64,000 nucleotides of DNA, from positions 124,001 through 188,000 of the forward strand of contig CAVYJC010000004.1 of the NCBI GenBank assembly GCA_963768715.1, read 5' to 3'. Positions 53,733 through 61,926 of the stretch are shown one piece after another. The position numbers and the translations under genes are program-made. Within the stretch, counting starts at the first letter, position 1. Each line of letters opens with the position of its first letter. Under the pieces are notes generated by a model, which did not search any database, was not told the origin of the DNA, and saw only the letters and a program-made list of their open reading frames with translations. This DNA comes from DATKEJ01 sp963768715 (GTDB lineage Bacteria > Bacteroidota > Rhodothermia > Rhodothermales > DATKEJ01).

Positions 53733-54659
53733 GTGAGCGACAGGACGCGTCCAAGGCTGAACTCCGAGATCGAGCAGGGTGAAACCGCAGCCGGAGCCGG
53801 TGTCGCGATCATTGGCGTGGGTGCGGTCGGATCGGGCTTGGCGCGGTCGCTCTACAGAACCAATTATCGGCTTCTTGCGCTGGTCAATCGGTCGAAGGAA
53901 ACTGCAGAAAGGCTTGCCGCCGAAACGGGATCACCCATCGTCTCGGACCGTGTTGCCGACATCCCGCCCGATGCGAAACTCCTCTTCATCTGTACGCGGG
54001 AGGAGGACATTCCTGCCGTCGTCGACGACCTCCTGGCGACCGATTTGGATTTCAAACTGTCGGTCGTTGCACATGTCTCCGGTCGTCTCGACGCCGCCAT
54101 CCTGTCCCCTCTCGCAACGCGAGGCGCACGAACGCTCAGCTTTCATCCGCTCGGCTCGTTTCCTCCCGCAGGCCCCTCAAAGACTTTCGAAGGCCTGACG
54201 ATCGGAATCGAGGGCGATCCGCTCGCCGTCGCCGTCGGCACGGCCGTCGCCCTGGATCTTGGCGCGATACCTGTGGAGATCCCGGCGGAAGCCAAGGCCG
54301 CTTATCATCTCGCGGCCGCCATGGCCTCCAACTATCTGGTAACACTCATGGGGGATGTCCAGCGGCTGCTCACCGCCGTGGACCTGCCGCTCGATCTCAC
54401 CGATTCACTCATTGAAGACACCCTCGAAAACCTCCGGTCGGCGACGCCCGGGCAGGCGCTGACGGGTCCGATCGTGCGTGCCGACGACGATGCGCTCGTT
54501 GGGCAGATCGGCACCCTCATCCAGATCGCCCCCGAACTGCTGTCTCGATTCATTGCGCTCGCGGAGGGGACGATCGATCTGGCGGAGCGGAGCGGGCGCA
54601 TCAGTGCGGAGGAGAGTGCCGGCATGCGCAAGATTCTCGAGGAGGCCGGCCGGCCTTAG
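53733..54659 (+). CDS. DUF2520/Rossmann-like NADP oxidoreductase-type protein
   Basis: 308 residues, GTG start. A Rossmann motif (VAIIGVGAVGSGLARSLYRT) begins at about residue 26, then LLFICTREEDIPAVVDDL, SHxHPLGSFPP-type segment FHPLGSFPPAG, and an all-helical DUF2520 C-terminus (AKAAYHLAAAMASNYLVTLM; TPGQALTGPIVRADD). Similar in fold to ProC/F420-NADP oxidoreductases but no substrate known. 30 bases after bioD, likely co-transcribed with it and the next small gene. Confidence 0.8.
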   Translation: MSDRTRPRLNSEIEQGETAAGAGVAIIGVGAVGSGLARSLYRTNYRLLALVNRSKETAERLAAETGSPIVSDRVADIPPDAKLLFICTREEDIPAVVDDLLATDLDFKLSVVAHVSGRLDAAILSPLATRGARTLSFHPLGSFPPAGPSKTFEGLTIGIEGDPLAVAVGTAVALDLGAIPVEIPAEAKAAYHLAAAMASNYLVTLMGDVQRLLTAVDLPLDLTDSLIEDTLENLRSATPGQALTGPIVRADDDALVGQIGTLIQIAPELLSRFIALAEGTIDLAERSGRISAEESAGMRKILEEAGRP

Positions 54660-54714
54660 TGGAACATGCCCGCGCCGCCGTGGTTGAGCGAACCCGGACA
54701 ACACAGGGGTCCCG

Positions 54715-55116
54715 ATGGACGTATCGACTGTATCAGAGCAACTTGCCATTGACGACGAGACGCTCGAGAACCGCTGGAAGGCGCTTTCCATGCAGATCGA
54801 GGCCCGGTTTGGGCGGACGCCCGACGTCGACGCCTACCTCTTCCTGATTGGGGTGCAGTCGGTCGGCCGTGGATACGAGCCCGACCTGCCGAAGGAGCGA
54901 AAGCAGTCCTTGATCATGGAGGGCTCGTACCTCGCCATGGAGACGTTCGGGATATACTCCAGGGTGGGCATGGAACGGAACGGCTTCCTGATCTGGGAAA
55001 AAGAGATCGATCTGCCTCAGCTGTCGGTCGAGGAGCAGGAGAAGTTGTTGCGAATCGGGATTCTAAACTACTTTGAGGAGACGTCTCTCGGAGATGAGGA
55101 CGGGTCTCTCGACTGA
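54715..55116 (+). CDS. Conserved hypothetical protein of Bacteroidota type
   Basis: 133 residues, acidic, no signal or helix. It holds RWKALSMQIEARFGRTPDVD, YLFLIGVQSVGRGYEPDLPK and YSRVGMERNGFLIWEKEIDL. The IG-x-x-x-x-G segment and WE motif look conserved, but I recognise no family. Directly precedes the lipoprotein cyclophilin gene, 19 bases apart. Confidence 0.7.
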   Translation: MDVSTVSEQLAIDDETLENRWKALSMQIEARFGRTPDVDAYLFLIGVQSVGRGYEPDLPKERKQSLIMEGSYLAMETFGIYSRVGMERNGFLIWEKEIDLPQLSVEEQEKLLRIGILNYFEETSLGDEDGSLD

Positions 55117-55135
55117 ACTCCCATCGATCTTCAAT

Positions 55136-55957
55136 ATGTCAACGAGAAAACTACGGACGCTGGCCGTAACCAGCTTCTTTCTTCAGGCGATGATCACTGG
55201 TTGCTCAAACGCCCAGCAAGATTCGCCTGCAGCCGGGGTCGCCCCGGCCGACACTACGGAAAACCAATCAACCCCTATGAACACCGTGCCCAGCGAAGGC
55301 AATTACTACGAAATATCCACGCCGAAGGGCCGCATGGTGGTTCGCCTTTATGATGACACGCCCGAGCACCGCGACAATTTTGCCCGGCTTGCGAACGAAG
55401 GGTACTACGACGGAACAACCTTCCACCGTGTCATCGCAAACTTTATGATCCAGGGGGGCGATCCGAATTCGAAGAACGACGACCCAATGGACGACGGCGC
55501 GGGAGGCCCCGGCTACACGCTTCCGGCTGAAATCAATCCAGCCCACTTTCACAAGCGTGGCGCCCTGGCAGCGGCACGCCAGGGGGACGTCGTAAATCCG
55601 ACACGAGCCTCAAGCGGAAGCCAGTTCTACCTGGTCCTTGGCGGCGCTCCTTTTGATTCAACGACACTCGATCAGATAGAGCGGTCGCTGCGCACGCAGA
55701 TTCCGGATCCGGGCTTCACGTTCTCCGACTCCGCACGGGCGGCCTACATGCGAGACGGCGGCGCACCCCACCTGGACGGCATGTACACGGTCTTCGGAGA
55801 AGTCGTCGAAGGGTTCGACGTGCTCGATGCCATCGGAAACAGTCCGACGGCTCGCTCGACAGGAAAAAGCGTCCAGCCCGCTCTGGTCGATCAGCCTTTC
55901 GACAAGATCGTCATGCAGGTCAAGCACCTCGAAAACTACACGCCTCCCGAGCGCTAA
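55136..55957 (+). CDS. Cyclophilin-type peptidyl-prolyl isomerase, lipoprotein
   Basis: 273 residues from MSTRKLRTLAVT; lipobox AMITGC (Cys23), then a flexible Pro/Ala/Thr linker to residue 55. Cyclophilin domain with GRMVVRLYDDTPEHRDNFAR, TFHRVIANFMIQGGDPNS, GALAAARQGDVVNPTRASSG-SQFYLVLG, and VFGEVVEGFDVLDAI. A 45-residue helical insert (DQIERSLRTQIPDPGFTFSD) is larger than in typical enzymes. Acts on exported proteins in the periplasm. The catalytic Arg is in FHRV. Followed by lysS 19 bases later. Confidence 0.9.
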   Translation: MSTRKLRTLAVTSFFLQAMITGCSNAQQDSPAAGVAPADTTENQSTPMNTVPSEGNYYEISTPKGRMVVRLYDDTPEHRDNFARLANEGYYDGTTFHRVIANFMIQGGDPNSKNDDPMDDGAGGPGYTLPAEINPAHFHKRGALAAARQGDVVNPTRASSGSQFYLVLGGAPFDSTTLDQIERSLRTQIPDPGFTFSDSARAAYMRDGGAPHLDGMYTVFGEVVEGFDVLDAIGNSPTARSTGKSVQPALVDQPFDKIVMQVKHLENYTPPER

Positions 55958-55976
55958 ACGATTCCACCTCGCATAA

Positions 55977-57491
55977 ATGGAACGGCAACACACAGAACAG
56001 GAAGTCCAGCGGCGGCACGACCGTGACGAAATCGTCGAGCGCGGTTTGAATCCGTATGCGTTCGACTGGAGCGTCAGTCATCTCTCCGAACAGGCCGTCG
56101 AAGCGTTCGAAGCATCCGAGTCGGCCGGCGGCGACGCGCCAACCGTCTCGCTTGCAGGTCGCATCATGACGCGTCGCATCATGGGTAAGGCGTCGTTCTT
56201 CACGCTGCAGGACACCTCCGGCACCATCCAGGTGTATGCACGGCGCGATGATCTTCCGGATGGATTCTACAACGAGGTGTTCAAGCGGCTGATCGGCATC
56301 GGAGACATCGTCGGGATCGAAGGCTTCGTCTTCCGGACGCAAACCGGCGAGGTGACGGTCCATGCCGAGCGTCTCGAACTGCTGTCAAAGGCACTCCGCC
56401 CCATCCCCGTAGTCAAGGAAAAGGACGGGCACGTCTTCGACGAGGTCACGGATAAGGAGTTCAGGTACCGGCAGCGCTACGTCGACTTGATCGTGAATCC
56501 CGAGGTGCGGGACGTTTTCCGCAAACGAGCCCGGCTGGTTTCGAGAATCCGGCAGTTCCTCGATAATCGAGGTTACGTGGAAGTGGAAACCCCCGTGCTC
56601 CAGCCCGTCTACGGCGGGGCCACGGCGCGTCCCTTCACCACGCATCACAACGCACTCGACACAACACTGTATCTCCGCATCGCAGACGAGTTGTACCTCA
56701 AGCGGCTTATCGTGGGCGGATTCGACGGCGTGTACGAGATTTCGAAGGACTTCCGGAACGAGGGCTTGAGCCGCTTCCACAATCCGGAGTTCACGATGCT
56801 CGAGCTCTACGTAGCCTACAAGGACTACGAGTGGATGATGCAGCTCGTCGAAGAGATGGTCGAGGACGTGGCGGTTGCGCTGCACGGGACGTCAGAGGTC
56901 CAGGTCGGCGATCAGAAGATCTCGTTCAAGCGACCCTGGCGACGGATCGGACTTGTCGACGCGATCAAGGACGCCACCAGCGTGGATGTGACGGCTGCGG
57001 ACAGAGACCGGCTCGCTCGCCGGGCTACAGAGCTCGGTCTGGAGATCGACGCGACCATGGGATGGGCAAAGATCATCGACGAGATCTTCGGCGAATTCGT
57101 CGAACCGAAGTTGATCCAGCCCACGTTCATCGTCGACTATCCGGTAGAGTTGAGTCCGCTGGCGAAGAAACACCGATCGAGACCGGGGCTCGTGGAACGC
57201 TTCGAAGCGATATGCAACGGCACGGAGATCTGCAATGCGTTCTCCGAGCTCAATGACCCGGACGATCAGCGGGCCCGCTTCGAGGAGCAGGCCGTGTTGC
57301 GGGCCGCCGGCGACGAGGAGGCGATGCAGGTGGATGAAGACTATCTGCGCGCGCTCGAATACGGCATGCCGCCCACGGCCGGGCTCGGAATCGGGATCGA
57401 CCGACTAACGATGCTCATGACCGATCAGGCCTCGATCCGGGACGTCATCCTATTCCCTCAGCTCCGGCCGGAGGACCATTCTGGAGGATAA
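55977..57491 (+). CDS. lysS: Lysyl-tRNA synthetase, class II
   Basis: 504 residues. N-terminal OB fold (VSLAGRIMTRRIMGKASFFT, LQDTSGTIQVYAR) binds the anticodon. Class II motif 1 is YVEVETPVLQPVYGGATARPF-like, motif 2 FRNEGLSRFHNPEFTMLE, motif 3 GLGIGIDRLTMLM. Charges tRNA-Lys with lysine in the cytosol. Normal length; no anomaly. Confidence 0.97.
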   Translation: MERQHTEQEVQRRHDRDEIVERGLNPYAFDWSVSHLSEQAVEAFEASESAGGDAPTVSLAGRIMTRRIMGKASFFTLQDTSGTIQVYARRDDLPDGFYNEVFKRLIGIGDIVGIEGFVFRTQTGEVTVHAERLELLSKALRPIPVVKEKDGHVFDEVTDKEFRYRQRYVDLIVNPEVRDVFRKRARLVSRIRQFLDNRGYVEVETPVLQPVYGGATARPFTTHHNALDTTLYLRIADELYLKRLIVGGFDGVYEISKDFRNEGLSRFHNPEFTMLELYVAYKDYEWMMQLVEEMVEDVAVALHGTSEVQVGDQKISFKRPWRRIGLVDAIKDATSVDVTAADRDRLARRATELGLEIDATMGWAKIIDEIFGEFVEPKLIQPTFIVDYPVELSPLAKKHRSRPGLVERFEAICNGTEICNAFSELNDPDDQRARFEEQAVLRAAGDEEAMQVDEDYLRALEYGMPPTAGLGIGIDRLTMLMTDQASIRDVILFPQLRPEDHSGG

Positions 57492-57514
57492 GAAGGAACA
57501 CGATCGCCGTCTCG

Positions 57515-58891
57515 ATGCACCCCGGCCAACGCCACACTTGGCCCGGCCGGTCGGCTATCTCGACCTTATCAGGACGAATCGCAACTTCCGTTTGTTGTGG
57601 AGCAGGCGGCGTCGTTTCGTTCTTCGGGGACTGGTTCAATACGATCGCGTTGTATGCGATCGTCGAGCGACTGACGGGGTCCCCCTTTGCACTTGGGCTC
57701 GTATTCATCACCAAGATGCTTCCGATGGGGCTGGCATCTCCGATTGCGGGTCTGATCGCGGATCGCGTGAACCGCAGAAAGCTGATGATCGTGGCCGACA
57801 TATCGCGGGCGATCATCGTACTGGGATTCCTCACGATCGAAACGGTGGGCGATCTGCCACTCCTGTACGCGCTCGCGGCCGTCCAGATCGTCATCAGCGC
57901 CGCTTTTATTCCAGCCCGCGGCGCTTCGATCCCAAACATTACTTCCGAAGACGAACTCGTTACCGCCAACGCGCTGATGGCGACGACATGGTCGTCCATT
58001 CTCGCGCTCGGGGCGGCCATGGGAGGATTTGCGACGCAGTGGCTCGGAGAACATGCCGTGTTCATTATCGACAGCCTGTCGTACGTCGTTTCGGGTGTGC
58101 TTCTATATTTCGCGGTTATCCCGCAGAAGACCGACGTGGTCGACACGGAGCGTTCGCTGATAAGACAGGCGTACGAAGACGTGTTCGAGGGATGGCGCTA
58201 CATGCGGACGTACCCTCGCGTCGGACGCATCGCCCTGGCCAAGGCTTCGTGGGCGCTGGCCGGCGGCGGACTCGTTTTCATGTTGACGCTTCTCGGAAGC
58301 GCCATCAATCCGGCGGCTCCAGCCGTGGCCATCGGCATTCTCTTCTCGGCGCGAGGACTCGGAACCGGGATCGGTCCCATTCTCGCCCGGCGCTGGTTCA
58401 AGAACGAAGACTACTGGCCCACGCTACTTGGACTCTGCGTATCGTTTTCGGGCCTGTTCTACCTGGTCGTCAGCATCTCGCCGTGGTCCTCCATCTTCTT
58501 CCTCGCACTGATCGTAGCGATCGCTCACGTTTCGAGTGGCGCGAACTGGGTGCTCTCAAACGTGATGCTGCAAAAGCGTGCGGTAGATCGTTACCGCGGT
58601 CGCGTGTTCGCGTCGGAGTGGCTGGCAGTAACCGGCGTGAACACGATCTCAATCTTCGCAGCCAGCTTGATGCTGGAGTCAGCTGAATTTTCGTTGAGAA
58701 CCGGTTTTCAGGTTCTGGCCGGTGTTCAAATCCTATGCGGTATTGCGTGGCTGGTGCTGGTCGTGCCTGGGGAGCGGAGGGATGCCGAGAACTTGAAACT
58801 TGAAACTGGCGGCTCTTGCCTGCCTCAGCGCAACCCGACAACGTCGGGAGGAGCCGGGCGGTTTGAGCGTAGAGCACAGAATGAGACTTGA
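57515..58891 (+). CDS. MFS transporter (frameshift near the N-terminus)
   Basis: The intact frame gives about 430 residues from VVSFFGDWFNTIALYAIVER on, with the DHA3/enterobactin-exporter-like pattern GSPFALGLVFITKMLPMGLA and SPIAGLIADRVNRRKLMIVA. Upstream the matching N-terminus (GYLDLIRTNRNFRLLWS) is in another frame; a one-base shift near 57608 joins them. The start would be a TTG at 57538 or an upstream non-ATG. The last roughly 30 residues after VVPGERRD are encoded by heptamer arrays and spacer DNA, so the natural C-terminus was probably near 58785. Inner-membrane exporter of unknown solute. Confidence 0.78.
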   Translation: MHPGQRHTWPGRSAISTLSGRIATSVCCGAGGVVSFFGDWFNTIALYAIVERLTGSPFALGLVFITKMLPMGLASPIAGLIADRVNRRKLMIVADISRAIIVLGFLTIETVGDLPLLYALAAVQIVISAAFIPARGASIPNITSEDELVTANALMATTWSSILALGAAMGGFATQWLGEHAVFIIDSLSYVVSGVLLYFAVIPQKTDVVDTERSLIRQAYEDVFEGWRYMRTYPRVGRIALAKASWALAGGGLVFMLTLLGSAINPAAPAVAIGILFSARGLGTGIGPILARRWFKNEDYWPTLLGLCVSFSGLFYLVVSISPWSSIFFLALIVAIAHVSSGANWVLSNVMLQKRAVDRYRGRVFASEWLAVTGVNTISIFAASLMLESAEFSLRTGFQVLAGVQILCGIAWLVLVVPGERRDAENLKLETGGSCLPQRNPTTSGGAGRFERRAQNET

Positions 58892-58977
58892 AACTTGAAA
58901 CTTGAAACTGACGGGTCCTGACGGCCTCACGGAGGGGCCAGCAAGGCTGAAGTCTCAAGTGCCAATTTCAAGTCTGT
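58789..58977. repeat. Heptamer arrays (AAACTTG type) with inverted partner
   Basis: GAACTTG, AAACTTG, AAACTGG at 58789-58809; GAGACTTG, AAACTTG, AAACTTG, AAACTGA at 58883-58911; inverted AGTCTCA, AGTGCCA, then TTTCAAGTC near 58951-58976. The MFS stop codon (58889-58891) lies inside the second array. Confidence 0.8.
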
Positions 58978-58998
58978 CGCTGCCCTACTTCGCCGGCC

Positions 58999-61926
58999 TT
59001 GTGGCTGTTTGATCCGTTCCCGGCCGTTCTTGCGCGTATACGTATACTTTGTGGTCGTCATGCTCGCAGCCCGCCGGAACGCCATGTTTCGTCTCTCAAC
59101 TCTCTCTCTCGTTTTAGACGAAGATCACTTCTCCTAGCCGCGCTTACTGTTTCCCTCGTCTCAGCCGCTGAGGGACAGGTAACGATCAAGGAAAAGGTCG
59201 AGATCACCGGTCAGACAGTCGCCAAGGCATCGGAGATGATGGAGACACCTAATCCTGCGCCGCTCTGTTTGCCTCCTGAGTTGCCCCACTTCCCGTTTCC
59301 AAGGTGCAATTACGTTGTCCCAAAGAACGTCGGCAACCTGTACATGAAGTACTATGTTGCCTACCACGTTACCGGTTATCCACCCTACGACCAGATGAAG
59401 GTGACGGTCATTCGAGACGATTCTTCTTGGACATTCACATATCCCATGCAGACGAGTGCCGGACCGGCGATTCAATACGATTGTCTCGACGAGGGTGGTT
59501 TGGTGGCGGACTCATACACTACTTACAACCTGCTCAACGAGAGCTATCCAGACGTTGATTCACTTGATGTCGGTCGCGTCTTACCGAGTGACACGGTAGT
59601 TGTCTACTATGATTACGGGAGTGAGAGCATGCCCATCCAGACCGACGCTCCAGATTCCTGGTGGCCATGGAATGATCCAGACGGGTATCCGTACTGGGAT
59701 GACGGTCTCCTGATGTTTTACCACAAGGCAGGTCCATGGTACTGCGAAGGTCTCACTGAAACGCGGCCGGCCCACCTTTTTACGGCCTACGTGGCGATAT
59801 ATCGAAAGGCGCAATACTTCGAAGTCGACGTGTACAACTCGGAATTCTTAGACAATGTCGGCGGATCAGGAGATACGATGTTTGTCAACATAGGGTCGAG
59901 GCAGGAAGATGGTAGCAGCGCCCCGAACCCGCCACTTGTTGACATCTCTCTCGATCCGACTAGCTCCAGTCACGGTTACTTACTCGGTCCAGGAGGAATA
60001 CAAGGGGCGAGCCTTTCGAACGTTGATCCCGACAGCGCGGTGCGGTACGTGGTGACAGATGTCCCTCCGACTCTTGAAGAAGGAAAGATCTTTGTTGACA
60101 TGGTGGGGGACACCTCTGTAAGTGGTGAGGGTTCATTCTGGCTGACGGACGGGGCACTGGTAGCAACGGCGGATCCGAATCCCGTCGCATTCTCCGACAC
60201 GTCGTTCGTTACGGTTCAGGTCTGGGACAGTGATCAACCTGATTTCATCCCCCCGCAGATCGACATCTTGTGGGACGGCGATCACAATGGGGAACTGGTA
60301 TGGATGGAAAGCGACGGAGGGCCGTGGACGATCCTTCAAACGGCCGGTTTTAACGGATTCTACGGCGTGCCCTACGATGTGGTGGATCCGGATGCTCCCG
60401 CGGGGCCCACTGTTCAGCGAATCGCGTTTATCAGTGATTCTGCAGCCGCTGAGCAAAGCGTCGTGACCAACCTTAAGGTGCGGAGAGACTACCGAACGAC
60501 GCCCCTGCAGATTGACATTCTCGACATTGTTTTGACCGTCGATGTCGGTCCAGATTATCTGCCGATGGCGGACAGCATAATCGGTGTCACCATACGCGTG
60601 CCCTCGAAGTCTGCATCTTCACCCGGCTACTCTGTGGTGCTAAAGGTGCTGAACTACGACTATGGTGACGGGGCGGAAACGTTTACGATTAGAGATGATG
60701 AAGATCACGTTGGATTCCGTGTGGCCCCCGACGGGATGATCTCGACGTACATGACTAGTCACCAGTACTGGGGCGTTGCAACGGTAATCGCGACGATTGT
60801 CGGTCCTTCGTATTCCGAACTAAAAGGAGTCGCCGATACGGTGAGTTTCCCGCAGGATGTGGACATGGACGGGATTGCGGATAGTTGGGAGGACTCGAAC
60901 GGTGGGAGGTCCCTGATTAACCCGACACTTGTTTGTGATAGCCCGAGCACAGACTGTGACGACATTGAGTGGGATGAGGAGATAAGCACAGGAAACGCGC
61001 ACGATGGCGACGGTCTATCAAAACTGCGCGAATACACCGGGGTGAAAATCGGTGGCGTATTCAGCCGCTTGGATCCAACGAAGAAGGAGATATTTCTCGA
61101 CGCCGACAGCACGACGGTTGGCGACTTCGTGCTCCAGAATTTGACCAGCCAACTGGACATCAGAGTTTACGGCGTTGGGGGGCTCATCGTTGGTGGCGAA
61201 TTAGTTCCCGATGGCTCCGCACCACTGGAGTACCAGATGAAGCGTCAAGACTACGATCCAAGGAAAAACTACCTAAGAGTGGTCGACAGGGGCGTTGCGC
61301 ATAAAGGTAGCGGCCTTTCTGACTCTTTCCGGCAAGAAAACGGAATTGTAGTCCAAGAAGGAGTCTACACTATTGGCGGTGTCAGCACTGGTTGCCCGTC
61401 TCAGCCCTATTGTCAGCCACGCCACGGTGGTGCCGTCGTGCTAGGCCGGACGCCGGAAACGGAGCAGCTGATATTCGGTTGGGCCGTCGTCAGAGTATAT
61501 GAGCAGACCATCTCAAACATATGGGACCCGAGTGTCAATTCCATACCTGAATCGGCTTGGGAATACTTTGTGACGCCCGTCACGACGGACACGGTGGTTG
61601 GCTACACAGCTACCTACTCGGCAACTGACATCAACAAGTCGAATGGGATTGGGGACTTCATCAATCCGTTCGACATCCTGGGTTTCGGGCTCTACAACAA
61701 CGACGATGTCGATGGACTGGTATTGGATGAAATTGAGCTTACTGAACGCGAGAAGGTTGCACTACATGAAGCCGGGCATAGCCTTGGCATAGCAACGCCC
61801 ATAACATGTATGGACAGTGATTGTCATCCGAAGACCGGCTCTTCCGTGATGCGTTCGGGAATCGGGCCGGGCATGTCTGCGTTCTTCAGTGCAAACGATA
61901 TATCTCAGATGAGGCTGAAGCCATGA
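58999..61926 (+). CDS. Large secreted zinc metallopeptidase-like protein
   Basis: 975 residues. The signal peptide RRSLLLAALTVSLVSAAEGQ lies 43 residues into the frame. An ATG (MFRLSTLSLVL) is one frame off near 59083, so the true start probably needs a one-base shift there; otherwise TTG at 58999. The long middle is beta-rich with no family I recognise (SDQPDFIPPQIDILWDGDHN). A calcium-loop-like DVDMDGIADSWED occurs near 620. The C-terminus has VALHEAGHSLGIATP with HExxH-x2-G..., and SVMRSGIGPGMSAFFSANDI, a metzincin-like end with Met-turn. It overlaps the next gene by ATGA. Confidence 0.7.
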   Translation: MWLFDPFPAVLARIRILCGRHARSPPERHVSSLNSLSRFRRRSLLLAALTVSLVSAAEGQVTIKEKVEITGQTVAKASEMMETPNPAPLCLPPELPHFPFPRCNYVVPKNVGNLYMKYYVAYHVTGYPPYDQMKVTVIRDDSSWTFTYPMQTSAGPAIQYDCLDEGGLVADSYTTYNLLNESYPDVDSLDVGRVLPSDTVVVYYDYGSESMPIQTDAPDSWWPWNDPDGYPYWDDGLLMFYHKAGPWYCEGLTETRPAHLFTAYVAIYRKAQYFEVDVYNSEFLDNVGGSGDTMFVNIGSRQEDGSSAPNPPLVDISLDPTSSSHGYLLGPGGIQGASLSNVDPDSAVRYVVTDVPPTLEEGKIFVDMVGDTSVSGEGSFWLTDGALVATADPNPVAFSDTSFVTVQVWDSDQPDFIPPQIDILWDGDHNGELVWMESDGGPWTILQTAGFNGFYGVPYDVVDPDAPAGPTVQRIAFISDSAAAEQSVVTNLKVRRDYRTTPLQIDILDIVLTVDVGPDYLPMADSIIGVTIRVPSKSASSPGYSVVLKVLNYDYGDGAETFTIRDDEDHVGFRVAPDGMISTYMTSHQYWGVATVIATIVGPSYSELKGVADTVSFPQDVDMDGIADSWEDSNGGRSLINPTLVCDSPSTDCDDIEWDEEISTGNAHDGDGLSKLREYTGVKIGGVFSRLDPTKKEIFLDADSTTVGDFVLQNLTSQLDIRVYGVGGLIVGGELVPDGSAPLEYQMKRQDYDPRKNYLRVVDRGVAHKGSGLSDSFRQENGIVVQEGVYTIGGVSTGCPSQPYCQPRHGGAVVLGRTPETEQLIFGWAVVRVYEQTISNIWDPSVNSIPESAWEYFVTPVTTDTVVGYTATYSATDINKSNGIGDFINPFDILGFGLYNNDDVDGLVLDEIELTEREKVALHEAGHSLGIATPITCMDSDCHPKTGSSVMRSGIGPGMSAFFSANDISQMRLKP

